A stretch of DNA of 49,523 nucleotides from Nonomuraea turkmeniaca. Lineage in GTDB: Bacteria; Actinomycetota; Actinomycetes; Streptosporangiales; Streptosporangiaceae. The notes under the pieces are model-generated. The model was given only the letters and a program-made list of their open reading frames with translations, was not told the origin of the DNA and did no database searches. Position 1 is the stretch's first letter, and every line of letters begins with the position of its first letter. Shown piece after piece: positions 7,323-15,256 of the stretch. The DNA is taken from positions 1 through 49,523 of the forward strand of contig NZ_VCKY01000055.1 of the NCBI RefSeq assembly GCF_005889735.1, in the 5' to 3' direction. The position numbers and the translations under genes were made by a program.

Positions 7323-9182
7323 TCACGATGGGTTCTGGAGGGCCGCGAAGAAGCCTCCGGCGATCGCCGGAGCGTTGTAGTTCTTCGACAGCACCGCGAT
7401 CGCCACGTCCCCCTGCCAGCCGACGAACCACGTCAGCTGGTCCCCGGCCGTCGCCGTCACCCCGTACACCTTGCCCTTGCCTGCCTGGGCGGGCGTGCCG
7501 AAGGCGCCGGCCCGCATCATCGGCCTGAGCGCCGCGAGCACCCGTGGATCGACGGGCACGGGGTCGGGCTGGACGATCGGCACGGTCTCGGCCGCCGGGT
7601 CGGGCGACTTCGGGTTGGTGACGAGTACGGGCGGGCGCCAGGTGCCCGAGGACACCGCGGCGGCCACCAGCGCCATGCCCAGCGGGCTCACCTCGACGTT
7701 CTGGCCCGCGATGGCCTTGGCCTTGTCGGCGTCGCTGGACAGCTCGGGGAACGAGCCGTTGAACGACTTCAGCGGCAGCCGCCACGGCTGCCCGACGCCG
7801 AACGCCTGGGCGCTCTTCTCCAGGGCGTCGGCGTTGACGCGGCGGGCGAGCGAAGCCAGGGCGGTGACGCAGCCCTTGGCGAAGTGTTCCTGGAACGTGG
7901 CAGACGACGTGCTGCCCGCGGACTGGCCTGCGGCCACGAACTTGGCACCGCCGACCGTGCGCTCCTGCGGGCAGTCCAGCCGCTGTTTGGGGCTCATCCT
8001 GGCCTTGACCAGCGCGTCCGCGGCAACGATCGAGAACGCCGTGCCCGCCGGATATTTGCCGGCCAGCGCGTCCTTCTCCTGATGCATGCCGCCCTTGGTG
8101 GCGACGGCGCGGATCTCGCCGGTCTCGCGGTCCACGGCCACCAGCGCGCTCTCCTCGCTGTCGTCCACCGCCAGCTCGGCCGCCGTCTGGATGCCACGGT
8201 CGATGGTGGTCTGCACCGACACGTTCTGCCGGCCCGGCCACTCCTCCAGCTGGGCGACCTCCTTGCCGGTCTTGAGATCGAGCGTGATCACCCTGGTCTG
8301 CGTGGAGCCGGTCAGGTAGCTCTGGTAGGCCTGCTGCAGCCCGCTCTTGCCCACCGAGTCACCGGCTCGCTGGGGGCCACCGAGCTTCTGCTCGTACTCC
8401 GGCGTGAGCGCGCTGACGGAGCCGACGATCTGCCGGGGCGCGTCGGGGTTGACGGGCTGGTCCTGTGGCTTGGTCTCGATCCCGGAGATGGCGTCGAGCT
8501 TGGGCCTCATCTTCTGGTAAAGGGAGCGGCCGAACGTCACCAGCGGGACGAACTTGTCAGGCGGCGAGGAGCGGATGCGGCTCAGCAGCCGGTCCTGGGC
8601 GTATCCCGTGATCTCCGACAACCTCGCGACGACCTCTTCCGCCTGATCGCCCAGCTGGGCCGGATAGACGCCGGCGCTGTAGACGACGGTGTCGGTCTGC
8701 AGCGGGTCGCCGGTCCGGTCGACCACCGGCTGGCGCGGCTTGGGCTCGATGTCGACCGCGAACCGCTGCCCCTCCTTCAGATCCGGGTGCAGCACCGAGG
8801 GCGACCAGCGCACCCTCCACGTGCCGTCCACCAGGTGCAGCGGCAACATCCCGTCGTACTGCCAGAGCGGGTTGTTCTCGCCCAGGTCGACCTCGGCGTG
8901 GAAGGCGGCCGCGGACTCGTCGCCGTTCACGTTCAAGCTCTTGATCTTGAAGCGGAACGAGGCCGCGTCCAGCTCCAGCTTGGCGTCGGACAGGGCCTTG
9001 CGTACGGTCGCCTGGTCGCCGTCGGTGCGTCCCGCGGCCAGGTCGTAGTCCTCCGTCTGCCAGCCCACGAGGAAGTCGCGCACCGCGTCATGCGGCGACG
9101 GCTCCTCGAAGCAGCCGGTCAGCGTGGTGCACGCGACCACCAAGGTGACGGTCGCGGCGAGCGTGCGGCGCAGGCGTGTCAT
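7323..9182 (-). CDS. PBP2-like lipoprotein with NTF2-like domain, transpeptidase site lost
   Basis: A 619-residue lipoprotein with lipobox LTGC (C24). A MecA_N/NTF2-like domain (about 28-145), a PBP dimerisation-like region (about 150-300) and a penicillin-binding transpeptidase fold (about 320-619) follow. In the intact paralogue at 34500 the motifs are YPPGSTFK, HSCN and GKTGT. Here the first is YPAGTAFS (Ser to T381, Lys to S384), the second KGCV (Ser to G437, Asn to V439), and the KTG strand is replaced by TATAGDQLTW. It is therefore probably catalytically dead. ATG 9182 begins seven bases past the smpB stop with GAGA as ribosome site. A scaffold, regulator or beta-lactam decoy role is inference. 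Confidence 0.88.
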   Translation of the reverse strand: MTRLRRTLAATVTLVVACTTLTGCFEEPSPHDAVRDFLVGWQTEDYDLAAGRTDGDQATVRKALSDAKLELDAASFRFKIKSLNVNGDESAAAFHAEVDLGENNPLWQYDGMLPLHLVDGTWRVRWSPSVLHPDLKEGQRFAVDIEPKPRQPVVDRTGDPLQTDTVVYSAGVYPAQLGDQAEEVVARLSEITGYAQDRLLSRIRSSPPDKFVPLVTFGRSLYQKMRPKLDAISGIETKPQDQPVNPDAPRQIVGSVSALTPEYEQKLGGPQRAGDSVGKSGLQQAYQSYLTGSTQTRVITLDLKTGKEVAQLEEWPGRQNVSVQTTIDRGIQTAAELAVDDSEESALVAVDRETGEIRAVATKGGMHQEKDALAGKYPAGTAFSIVAADALVKARMSPKQRLDCPQERTVGGAKFVAAGQSAGSTSSATFQEHFAKGCVTALASLARRVNADALEKSAQAFGVGQPWRLPLKSFNGSFPELSSDADKAKAIAGQNVEVSPLGMALVAAAVSSGTWRPPVLVTNPKSPDPAAETVPIVQPDPVPVDPRVLAALRPMMRAGAFGTPAQAGKGKVYGVTATAGDQLTWFVGWQGDVAIAVLSKNYNAPAIAGGFFAALQNPS

Positions 9183-9189
9183 GCCGATC

Positions 9190-9657
9190 TCATCGGTTGC
9201 GGTGGCGTAGAGCCCGGGCCATCTCCCGCTTGGCCTGCTGCTCCGCCAGCGACTGCCGTTTGTCCCAGTCCTTCTTGCCGCGGGCGAGGCCGATCTCGAC
9301 CTTGGCGCGGCCGTCCTTGAAGTAGAGCGCCAGCGGCACGATCGTGAGCCCACCCTCCTTGGTCTTGGCGGCGAGCTTGTCGATCTCCTTGCGGTGCAGC
9401 AGCAGCTTGCGCTTGCGGCGGGCGGCGTGGTTGGTCCACGTGCCCTGCGAGTATTCGGGAATGTGCACGTTGAGCAGCCACGCTTCGTTGCCGTCGATGC
9501 TGGCGTAGCCGTCGACGAGCGAGGCGCGGCCCTCGCGGAGCGACTTCACCTCGGTGCCCTGCAACACGAGACCCGCCTCGAAGGTGTCTTCGACGTGGTA
9601 GTCGTGCCGAGCACGTTTGTTCTGGGCGATGACCTTCCGCCCGGTCTCACGTGGCAT
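9190..9657 (-). CDS. smpB: SsrA-binding protein SmpB
   Basis: A 155-residue cytoplasmic RNA-binding protein that carries tmRNA into the ribosomal A site of stalled ribosomes. The family core is complete: [39 protein letters not shown], then [19 protein letters not shown]. The basic C-terminal tail ends [13 protein letters not shown], the part that enters the mRNA channel. ATG 9657 gives the usual length. It lies between ftsX (39 bases away) and the degenerate PBP-like gene, in the widespread actinobacterial ftsE-ftsX-smpB order, with ssrA downstream. Confidence 0.97.
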   Translation of the reverse strand: MPRETGRKVIAQNKRARHDYHVEDTFEAGLVLQGTEVKSLREGRASLVDGYASIDGNEAWLLNVHIPEYSQGTWTNHAARRKRKLLLHRKEIDKLAAKTKEGGLTIVPLALYFKDGRAKVEIGLARGKKDWDKRQSLAEQQAKREMARALRHRNR

Positions 9658-9696
9658 GCTTCGACTTTACCGGCGATCCTCCGTACGGGGATCCTG

Positions 9697-10611
9697 CTAC
9701 ACCCTGAGGTAGCGGCGAAGCGTCACGAACGAGGCCAGAACACAGATGACCACACCAATGATCATGGTGTACGTGATCGTCTGCGCCACGGCGTCCCAGC
9801 CCAGCTGAGCGGTCGGCCCGGCGAAGAACCTGCCGAGCTCCTCGAACAGCAGGACCTTCGTCACGATCAGGATGACCGCCGCGAACACGCCGCCGATCAG
9901 GCCCGCGATCACGCCTTCCATGACGAACGGCAGCTGGATGTAGAGGTTGGACGCGCCGACCAGCCGCATGATGCCCGTCTCCCTGCGCCGGTTGAACGCC
10001 GAGAGCCGGACCGTGTTGCCGATCAGCAGCGCCGCGGCCAGCACCAGGATGATCGCGACGGCCAGCGCGTAGTAGGCCAGCTTGTCGAGCATCTGGAAGA
10101 AGGGCCCGATCAGCTGCTTGTGGTCGGTCACCTGGGAGACGCCCGGCTGGCCCTGAACAGCCTGGATGACGGACTGATAGTTGTCCGGGTCTGACACCTT
10201 GATGCGGAACGACTGCGGCATGTCCTCAACCTGGGTGGCCTTCACGAGCGCCTGGTTGGACGCGTACGCCTCCTGGAAGTTCTGGTAGGCGGTCGCCTGG
10301 TCCTCGAAGAACCACTCCCTGACACCCTTGCCGCGCAGCCCCTCGAGATGGGTCTCGAGGGCCTTCGTCTGCGTCTGTGTGATCGCCTTGCCGTTACACG
10401 CCGGCATGGCGGTCCCCTTGTTGCACAGGAAGACCGAGATCTCGACCTTGTCGCCCCAGTAGCCCTTCAGCAAGCCGACCTGGGCGTTGATCATCAAGCC
10501 GACGCCCAGCATCGCCATGCCGACCGCCACGGTGATGATGACCGCGACCGTCATGGTCAGGTTGCGACGGAGGCCGATCCAGACCTCGGAGAAGATGAAA
10601 TTCGCCCGCAT
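9697..10611 (-). CDS. ftsX: Cell-division protein FtsX (ABC-like permease)
   Basis: A 304-residue membrane protein that with FtsE forms a mechanotransmission complex activating cell-wall hydrolases at division. Helix 1 lies at about 23-45. A large extracytoplasmic loop (about 46-170) contains two Cys (in FLCNKG and PACNGK) that could form a disulfide. Three C-terminal helices are at about 175-200, 225-250 and 275-297, with the ETGIMRLVGAS coupling helix. It starts at ATG 10611, 20 bases after ftsE. Confidence 0.96.
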   Translation of the reverse strand: MRANFIFSEVWIGLRRNLTMTVAVIITVAVGMAMLGVGLMINAQVGLLKGYWGDKVEISVFLCNKGTAMPACNGKAITQTQTKALETHLEGLRGKGVREWFFEDQATAYQNFQEAYASNQALVKATQVEDMPQSFRIKVSDPDNYQSVIQAVQGQPGVSQVTDHKQLIGPFFQMLDKLAYYALAVAIILVLAAALLIGNTVRLSAFNRRRETGIMRLVGASNLYIQLPFVMEGVIAGLIGGVFAAVILIVTKVLLFEELGRFFAGPTAQLGWDAVAQTITYTMIIGVVICVLASFVTLRRYLRV

Positions 10612-10631
10612 GTTCTGTCTGCAGCTCCCTG

Positions 10632-11321
10632 TCAGTACGCCTGGCCGTAGACGCCACGCGACTGGTCACGGACGATCTTGCCGTCCTCCAGCTCCACCAC
10701 ACGCTTGCGCATGGAGTCGACGATGGCCGCGTCGTGCGTGGCCATGACGACCGTGGTGCCAGTCCTGTTGATGCGGTCGAGCACCTTCATGATGCCGATG
10801 CTCGTCGCGGGGTCGATGTTGCCCGTGGGCTCGTCGGCCAGCAGGATCATCGGCCGGTTGACGAACGCGCGGGCCATGGCGACGCGTTGCTGCTCGCCGC
10901 CGGACAGCTCGTCGGGCATGCGGTGTGCCTTGCCTTCCAGGCCGACCAGCTCGATGACCTCGGGCACCACCTTGCGGATGAACCGCCGGGGCTTTCCGAT
11001 GACCTCGAGGGCGAACGCCACGTTCTCGTAGACGTTCTTGTTCGGGAGCAGCCTGAAGTCCTGGAACACGCAGCCGATGCGGCGGCGCAGGTGCGGCACC
11101 TTGAAGTTGGAGAGGCGGGAGAGGTCCTTGCCGGCGACATGGATCGCACCGGAGTTGGGCCGCTCCTCCTTCAGGATCAGACGCAGGAACGTGGACTTGC
11201 CTGACCCCGAAGGGCCGACGAGGAACACGAACTCGCCCTTGTCCACGTCAACAGATACGTGGTCGAGAGCGGGCCGGTTCTGGTTCGCGTAGACCTTGGT
11301 GACATTATCGAAATGGATCAC
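10632..11321 (-). CDS. ftsE: Cell-division ATP-binding protein FtsE
   Basis: A 229-residue ABC ATPase, the cytoplasmic partner of FtsX. Walker A is GPSGSGKST, the Q-loop is in [10 protein letters not shown], the signature is LSGGEQQR, Walker B is [12 protein letters not shown] and the switch His lies in ATHD. The start is GTG 11321 (MIHFDNVTK). It is the first gene of the leftward ftsE-ftsX-smpB-lipoprotein operon. Its promoter should lie in the 200 bases between it and the divergent gene at 11524. Confidence 0.97.
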   Translation of the reverse strand: MIHFDNVTKVYANQNRPALDHVSVDVDKGEFVFLVGPSGSGKSTFLRLILKEERPNSGAIHVAGKDLSRLSNFKVPHLRRRIGCVFQDFRLLPNKNVYENVAFALEVIGKPRRFIRKVVPEVIELVGLEGKAHRMPDELSGGEQQRVAMARAFVNRPMILLADEPTGNIDPATSIGIMKVLDRINRTGTTVVMATHDAAIVDSMRKRVVELEDGKIVRDQSRGVYGQAY

Positions 11322-11523
11322 GAGAGCATCACGGCATGCCAGTCTAGGGGTCAGGACGGAAGCGAGGGTGGCACATGCCCACTTCCCGCCGCTGGCCGAT
11401 CGGGGGCGTCGTCTTTACTGATGATCGACGTTCCGATTGGCCAGAGGACAGTCTAGGGGGAAGACTGGCATGGAACGTCCATAACGGAAACAAAACGATT
11501 GTGCGGCTAGACTTGGGGCTGTC

Positions 11524-11715
11524 ATGAGTTGTGAACACCTCGTATGCGCGCAGTGCGCCCACCCCGTGATCGAGGGACGCTGCGCCCTCTGCCGCGCCAA
11601 CAGGGAGCGGATGCACAACCACGGCTTCGCCGGGCTGTCACCCGCTCTCATCGCCCTGCTGCTGATCGTCCTGCTCTTCGCGAGCCTGGCGCTCAAGCAC
11701 CTCAGCGGACTTTAG
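11524..11715 (+). CDS. Zinc-ribbon mini membrane protein
   Basis: A 63-residue protein with CAQC (8-11) and CALC (20-23), a likely four-Cys zinc ribbon, followed by one C-terminal helix at about 38-57. A TAGACT -10-like box at 11508-11513 puts transcription start within a few bases of ATG 11524, so the mRNA may be nearly leaderless. It is divergent from ftsE. Its TAG stop overlaps the stop codon of convergent prfB. Function unknown. The clean ORF, the paired CXXC motifs and the terminal anchor support a real gene. Confidence 0.7.
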   Translation: MSCEHLVCAQCAHPVIEGRCALCRANRERMHNHGFAGLSPALIALLLIVLLFASLALKHLSGL

Positions 11716-12830
11716 GACTCCGCCCCCGACTCCTGCCGCCGCATCCAGCGGATCTCGGACTCGATGAACTCGTCGAGGTCGCCGTCGAGCACCGCCGACG
11801 GGTTGCCGGCCTCGGTGCCCGTGCGCAGGTCCTTGACGATTTGGTAGGGGTGCAGCACATAGTTGCGGATCTGCGTGCCCCACGACGTCGTGGACGCGCC
11901 CCGCAGCTCCGACATCTTCTCCGCCTCCTCCTGCCGCTTGCGCTCGAGCAGCTTGGCCTGGAGCACCGCCATGGCGGTGGCTCGGTTCTGCAGCTGCGAG
12001 CGCTCGTTCTGGCAGGAGACGACGATGCCGGTCGGCAGGTGGGTGATCCGCACGGCCGAGTCGGTCGTGTTGACGCCCTGGCCGCCGGGACCGCTCGAAC
12101 GGTAGACGTCGATGCGGAGCTCGTCCTCGTTGATGTCGATGTGGTCGGTCTGCTCGACGACCGGCACGATGTCCACCCCGGCGAACGACGTCTGCCTGCG
12201 CCCCTGGTTGTCGAACGGGCTGATGCGGACCAGCCGGTGGGTGCCGTGCTCGCCGCGCAGCGTGCCGTACGCGTAGGGCGCCTTGATCGTGAACGTGGCC
12301 GACTTGATGCCGGCCTCCTCCGCGTAGGAGGTGTCGTAGACCTCCGTGTTGTAGCCCTTGCGCTCGGCCCACCGCAGATACATCCGCAGCAACATCTCGG
12401 CCCAGTCGGCGGCGTCCACGCCGCCGGCCTGAGAGTTGATCGTGACCAGCGCCTCGCGGGCGTCGTATTCGCCCGAGAGCAGCGTGCGCACCTCGAGCGC
12501 CCCGATATCGGACTTGAGCGACTCGAGCTCCTTGTCGGCCTCGGCGCGCGTGTCCTCGTCGCTCTCCTCCGTCGCCAGCTCGTAGAGGACCGTCAGGTCG
12601 TCGAGGCGCCGCGCGACGCCCTCGACGCGGTTGAGCTCGCCCTGGAGGTGGGAGAGCTTGCTCGTGACCTTCTGGGCCTGCTCGGGGTCGTCCCAGAGGT
12701 CGGGCGCGGCAACCTGCTGCTCCAGCTCCGCGATCTGCTTGCGCATCGCGTCGAGGTCGAGCACGTCCTGGATGCTGCGGAGCGTGCCCGCGAGCTCGTT
12801 GATCTCTTCTGCCGGATCGATGCCTGCCAC
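11712..12830 (-). CDS. prfB: Peptide chain release factor 2
   Basis: A 372-residue class I release factor that terminates at UGA and UAA codons. The stop-recognition tripeptide SPF is in RISPFDNQG. The GGQ loop that enters the peptidyl-transferase centre is [17 protein letters not shown]. The frame is continuous from GTG 12830 (ribosome site GGGAG), so the programmed +1 frameshift found in many bacteria is absent, as is usual in actinobacteria. Its stop overlaps that of the small + strand gene. Confidence 0.97.
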   Translation of the reverse strand: MAGIDPAEEINELAGTLRSIQDVLDLDAMRKQIAELEQQVAAPDLWDDPEQAQKVTSKLSHLQGELNRVEGVARRLDDLTVLYELATEESDEDTRAEADKELESLKSDIGALEVRTLLSGEYDAREALVTINSQAGGVDAADWAEMLLRMYLRWAERKGYNTEVYDTSYAEEAGIKSATFTIKAPYAYGTLRGEHGTHRLVRISPFDNQGRRQTSFAGVDIVPVVEQTDHIDINEDELRIDVYRSSGPGGQGVNTTDSAVRITHLPTGIVVSCQNERSQLQNRATAMAVLQAKLLERKRQEEAEKMSELRGASTTSWGTQIRNYVLHPYQIVKDLRTGTEAGNPSAVLDGDLDEFIESEIRWMRRQESGAES

Positions 12831-12895
12831 GTCTCCCTAGGGTACGCGCCTCGCGGGAGAACTCCGTCCTCCAACCCGGCCCCACCTTCACTGGG

Positions 12896-12931
12896 GCTCC
12901 ATCCTCTGGCCACCGTGCTCCATCCTCTGGC
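12896..12931. repeat. Short direct repeat upstream of the lipoprotein gene
   Basis: GCTCCATCCTCTGGC occurs at 12896-12910 and 12917-12931 (period 21). A degenerate third copy, CACCCTCTGGCCC, begins near 12969. These lie in the 200-base gap between divergent prfB and the lipoprotein gene. Their role is unknown. Confidence 0.6.
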
Positions 12932-13031
12932 TCAATCCGACCTTCTCCGTCGGACCCGAACCGGACTTCACCCTCTGGCCCGGAGCCACCCAAGGGCCTC
13001 GCCGCGCCGTCCACCCGAATACGATGGCGAC

Positions 13032-14051
13032 GTGCGTGCATACGGGCGGCGGAAGGTGCTGGCGCTCGCCGCCGGCGTGCTGGCCGCGGCGACCGCCTGC
13101 ACGGGCAATGTGCCCGCGACGCCGACGAAGCAGGCCGCGGCGATCTCCGCGACCCCCACGCCCTCCGCGGACGCGGTCGAGGTCACCAGGGCAGAGGCGG
13201 CCAAGGAGTTCGCCGACATCACCGTCACCGACGACGCGCTGCGGGTGGCGAACGACCTCCAGGGCCGCCTGGACCTGGAGGTCAAGGACCTGACGACCGG
13301 CGGGCAGACGCCGCTGACCGTGGCCGCGTTCCTGGCCTCCGACTACGCGCCGCCGCGGTATGAGTGGGGCTCGCCGACGCTCTACGTGCCCAAGTTCGCC
13401 CCGGGCGAGAAGGCGCCCTGGTTCACCGCGCTGGCGACCCGCGACGGGCGGCCGACGCTGCTGACGTTCGCCAGGACGGACCGCTGGCGGCTCAGCTCCG
13501 TGGCGCGGCTCCTGCCGGGTCAGAAGATGCCGGAGATCGAGGTGGACGCCGACGGGTACGCGACGGCGCTGGCGCCCGACGACAAGACCGTCACGATCAG
13601 CCCGCAGTTCGTCCAGCCCGTGCACGCCAGCGTGGCCGAGACCGGGTCGGCCGGGGTCACGGCCGGGCTGCTGGCCCCGGGCCCGTACACGACGGAGATC
13701 GCCGAGCAGATCGCCTCGCTCAGGGAGAAGGCGAAGAGCAACGGGTTCAGCTACGACTCGATCTTCAGCGCCGACAACTTCCCCGTGTACGCGCTGCGCA
13801 CCAAGGACGGCGGGGCGTTGATCCAGTACTCGCTGTCGCGCACGACGACCACGACCACCAAGACGGCCGAGGACGACTACATCCCGGTGCCGGAGTCGGC
13901 CCGCTGGGCGATCACCACCCCGGTGCTGCGCCGCACCCTGCGCCTGATCGAAACCCACCAGTACGCCACCGCGGTTCCGCCGCTCTCCCGCCCGTCCGCC
14001 GCCGCTGTGATCGCCCACGACGGGGGTCTCACCAAGGCCTCCGGCCAATAA
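13032..14051 (+). CDS. Putative lipoprotein of unknown function
   Basis: A 339-residue exported protein. The start GTG 13032 gives a basic N-terminus (RAYGRRK), a hydrophobic stretch and the lipobox-like AATAC with C23. A Thr/Pro/Ala-rich linker (about 28-48) precedes a soluble domain of about 290 residues without recognisable catalytic motifs. An upstream ATG at 13024 is in another frame. A Thr run (RTTTTTTKT) lies near residue 277. Probably membrane-anchored on the outer face; family not recognised. Confidence 0.8.
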   Translation: MRAYGRRKVLALAAGVLAAATACTGNVPATPTKQAAAISATPTPSADAVEVTRAEAAKEFADITVTDDALRVANDLQGRLDLEVKDLTTGGQTPLTVAAFLASDYAPPRYEWGSPTLYVPKFAPGEKAPWFTALATRDGRPTLLTFARTDRWRLSSVARLLPGQKMPEIEVDADGYATALAPDDKTVTISPQFVQPVHASVAETGSAGVTAGLLAPGPYTTEIAEQIASLREKAKSNGFSYDSIFSADNFPVYALRTKDGGALIQYSLSRTTTTTTKTAEDDYIPVPESARWAITTPVLRRTLRLIETHQYATAVPPLSRPSAAAVIAHDGGLTKASGQ

Positions 14052-14054
14052 GAC

Positions 14055-14257
14055 CCGCGCCGTAGCCTCCGTCATGGCCGAAGGCATAAGACCCATCATC
14101 ATTTACGGCAAGCCACCTTGCCCGCACGCGCCGTAACCCCTTCTGTCCGTCATGGCCGGCCGCGAAGGCATAAGGTCCATCATCATTTACGGCAAGCCAC
14201 CTTGCCCGCACGCGCCGTAGCCCCTTCTGTCCGTCATGGCCGGTCGTGAAGGCTCAC
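14055..14257. repeat. Imperfect tandem repeat, about 78-84 bp, 2.3 copies, with internal hairpin
   Basis: GTCATGGCC recurs at 14071, 14149 and 14233 (periods 78 and 84, the second copy having six extra bases). Between those words the copies are nearly identical. Each full unit includes CATCATCATTTACGGCAAG and the nested inverted repeats GGCAAG-CCAC-CTTGCC and TACGGC...GCCGTA. The block nearly fills the gap after the lipoprotein stop. A minus-strand frame over it encodes a repeated peptide but lacks gene support. Confidence 0.85.
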
Positions 14258-14317
14258 GGGTTGCTCGCCGTGACGAGCGTCGTCTTTACCTGCTTCTTCG
14301 CTGACATCTTGGCCCGT

Positions 14318-14366
14318 TAAGCAACTGGAGTTGACTAGCCGCCAATTAGTCAACTACGGTTGCTTA
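14318..14366. promoter_or_regulatory. 20-bp inverted repeat operator in front of the HTH gene
   Basis: Left arm TAAGCAACTGGAGTTGACTA (14318-14337) and right arm TAGTCAACTACGGTTGCTTA (14347-14366) are inverted repeats matching at 18 of 20 positions, nine bases apart. Each arm is itself a dyad (CAACT-GG-AGTTG; CAAC-TACG-GTTG), giving two half-sites for two dimers. The right arm ends one base before ATG 14368, so binding would block transcription or the ribosome site. Autoregulation by the HTH protein is inferred. Confidence 0.75.
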
Positions 14367-14367
14367 C

Positions 14368-14601
14368 ATGCCGGCAGAAGAGACTCCCGTACCCAAGGAC
14401 CCCGCGGACGCGCTCGCGGCCGTGGTGGCGTTGCGGCGCCTGGCCGACCAGTTGGAGGACGCCGCCGTCGAGCAGGCCATGCGCGCGGGCTGGAGCTGGC
14501 CCGACGTCGCCGAGGCGCTCGGCGTCACGCGTCAGGCGGTCCACAAGAAGCATTCCAAGCGGCTCATCTCAGCCGGTGTGACCTTGAGGAGACGACAATG
14601 A
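14368..14601 (+). CDS. Small helix-turn-helix DNA-binding protein
   Basis: A 77-residue protein that is almost only an HTH. Two amphipathic helices (about 12-40) lead into WSWPDVAEALGVTRQAVHKKH (about 46-66), a clear helix-turn-helix. The start codon ATG 14368 directly follows the inverted-repeat operator. The stop overlaps the start of the Clp-N gene (ATGA), so the two are coupled. It is probably the DNA-binding half of a two-part regulator, with the Clp-N protein as its partner. Confidence 0.85.
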   Translation: MPAEETPVPKDPADALAAVVALRRLADQLEDAAVEQAMRAGWSWPDVAEALGVTRQAVHKKHSKRLISAGVTLRRRQ

Positions 14602-15080
14602 GCGCCATCGACCACTACATCAACGCGATCATCGTGGGAGGTGGGGCGGAGGCGCTGGAGGACGGCTCCGCGGCGATCGAGGCCCATCATCTCCTGCTGG
14701 CGATCGCCGCCCACGAGGGCACCGCCGCGCACCGCGTTCTGCTCGCGGCCGGGCTCGGGCGGCAGGCGATCAGGGAGGCGCTGGACCGGGAGTTCGAGCA
14801 CAGCCTGAGCGCCGTCGGAGTGTCCGTCGCCTCGTTCGACCTCCCGGAGCCGAGCCGGGACCCGAAGCGGGCGCCGAAGATCGGGGCGTCGGCCCGGCTC
14901 GCGTTCGAGCGCGGCTTCGCCGCGTCCACCGGCAAGAAGGACCTGCGTCCCGCGCATCTGCTGCTCGGCCTTCTCGACACCCATATCGGCACCGTGCCCC
15001 GCGCCCTGGCCCTGGCGGGCGTCGACCGGGCCGATCTCATGGCGCGGGCCCGCGAGACACTCGCGCACGAGAGCTGGTAA
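14598..15080 (+). CDS. Stand-alone Clp N-domain (double Clp_N repeat) protein
   Basis: A 160-residue protein matching the N-terminal substrate/adaptor-binding domain of ClpC/ClpA-type unfoldases, without any AAA+ ATPase module. Two similar halves are visible, about 3-75 (EAHHLLLAIAAHEGTAAHRVLLAAG) and about 85-155 (RPAHLLLGLLDTHIGTVPRALALAG). ATG 14598 has GAGGAG seven bases upstream and overlaps the HTH stop. It could sense misfolded or arginine-phosphorylated protein and transmit this to the HTH partner; that is inference. Confidence 0.88.
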   Translation: MSAIDHYINAIIVGGGAEALEDGSAAIEAHHLLLAIAAHEGTAAHRVLLAAGLGRQAIREALDREFEHSLSAVGVSVASFDLPEPSRDPKRAPKIGASARLAFERGFAASTGKKDLRPAHLLLGLLDTHIGTVPRALALAGVDRADLMARARETLAHESW

Positions 15081-15129
15081 TCCGGCTCGATCCCCTGTTC
15101 CCGACGGCCCCGAGGCGGCCGCCCGCGCG

Positions 15130-15166
15130 ATGACGCGGGCCCCCGGTCCGGGCCGCGATGCGTCAT
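15130..15166 (+). terminator. Imperfect inverted repeat between the Clp-N and ABC genes
   Basis: ATGACGCGGGCCC at 15130-15142 pairs with GGGCC-GCGAT-GCGTCAT ending at 15166, with one bulge. It may end or attenuate the HTH/Clp-N transcript before the ABC exporter genes. A 9-bp tandem repeat (TTCGACCAA, 15227-15244) lies just before the ABC ribosome site. Confidence 0.4.
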
Positions 15167-15256
15167 GCCCTCACGCCGGGACCCGCCGGCATGAGTCCCC
15201 GCGCGAGGGCGGACGTCCGATCAAGCTTCGACCAATTCGACCAAGAGGGGTCATTC

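Noticed and set aside
11712..12830. Programmed +1 frameshift in prfB
   Set aside because: The frame is continuous from GTG 12830 to the stop with no in-frame TGA near the start.
14029..14211. Minus-strand frame encoding the repeated peptide RARWLAVNDDG
   Set aside because: It is produced by the tandem DNA repeat, has no ribosome site and overlaps the end of the lipoprotein gene. Treated as a repeat, not a gene.
14368..15080. Toxin-antitoxin module for the HTH / Clp-N pair
   Set aside because: Neither product resembles a toxin family. The second is a Clp N-domain, so a two-part regulator fits better.
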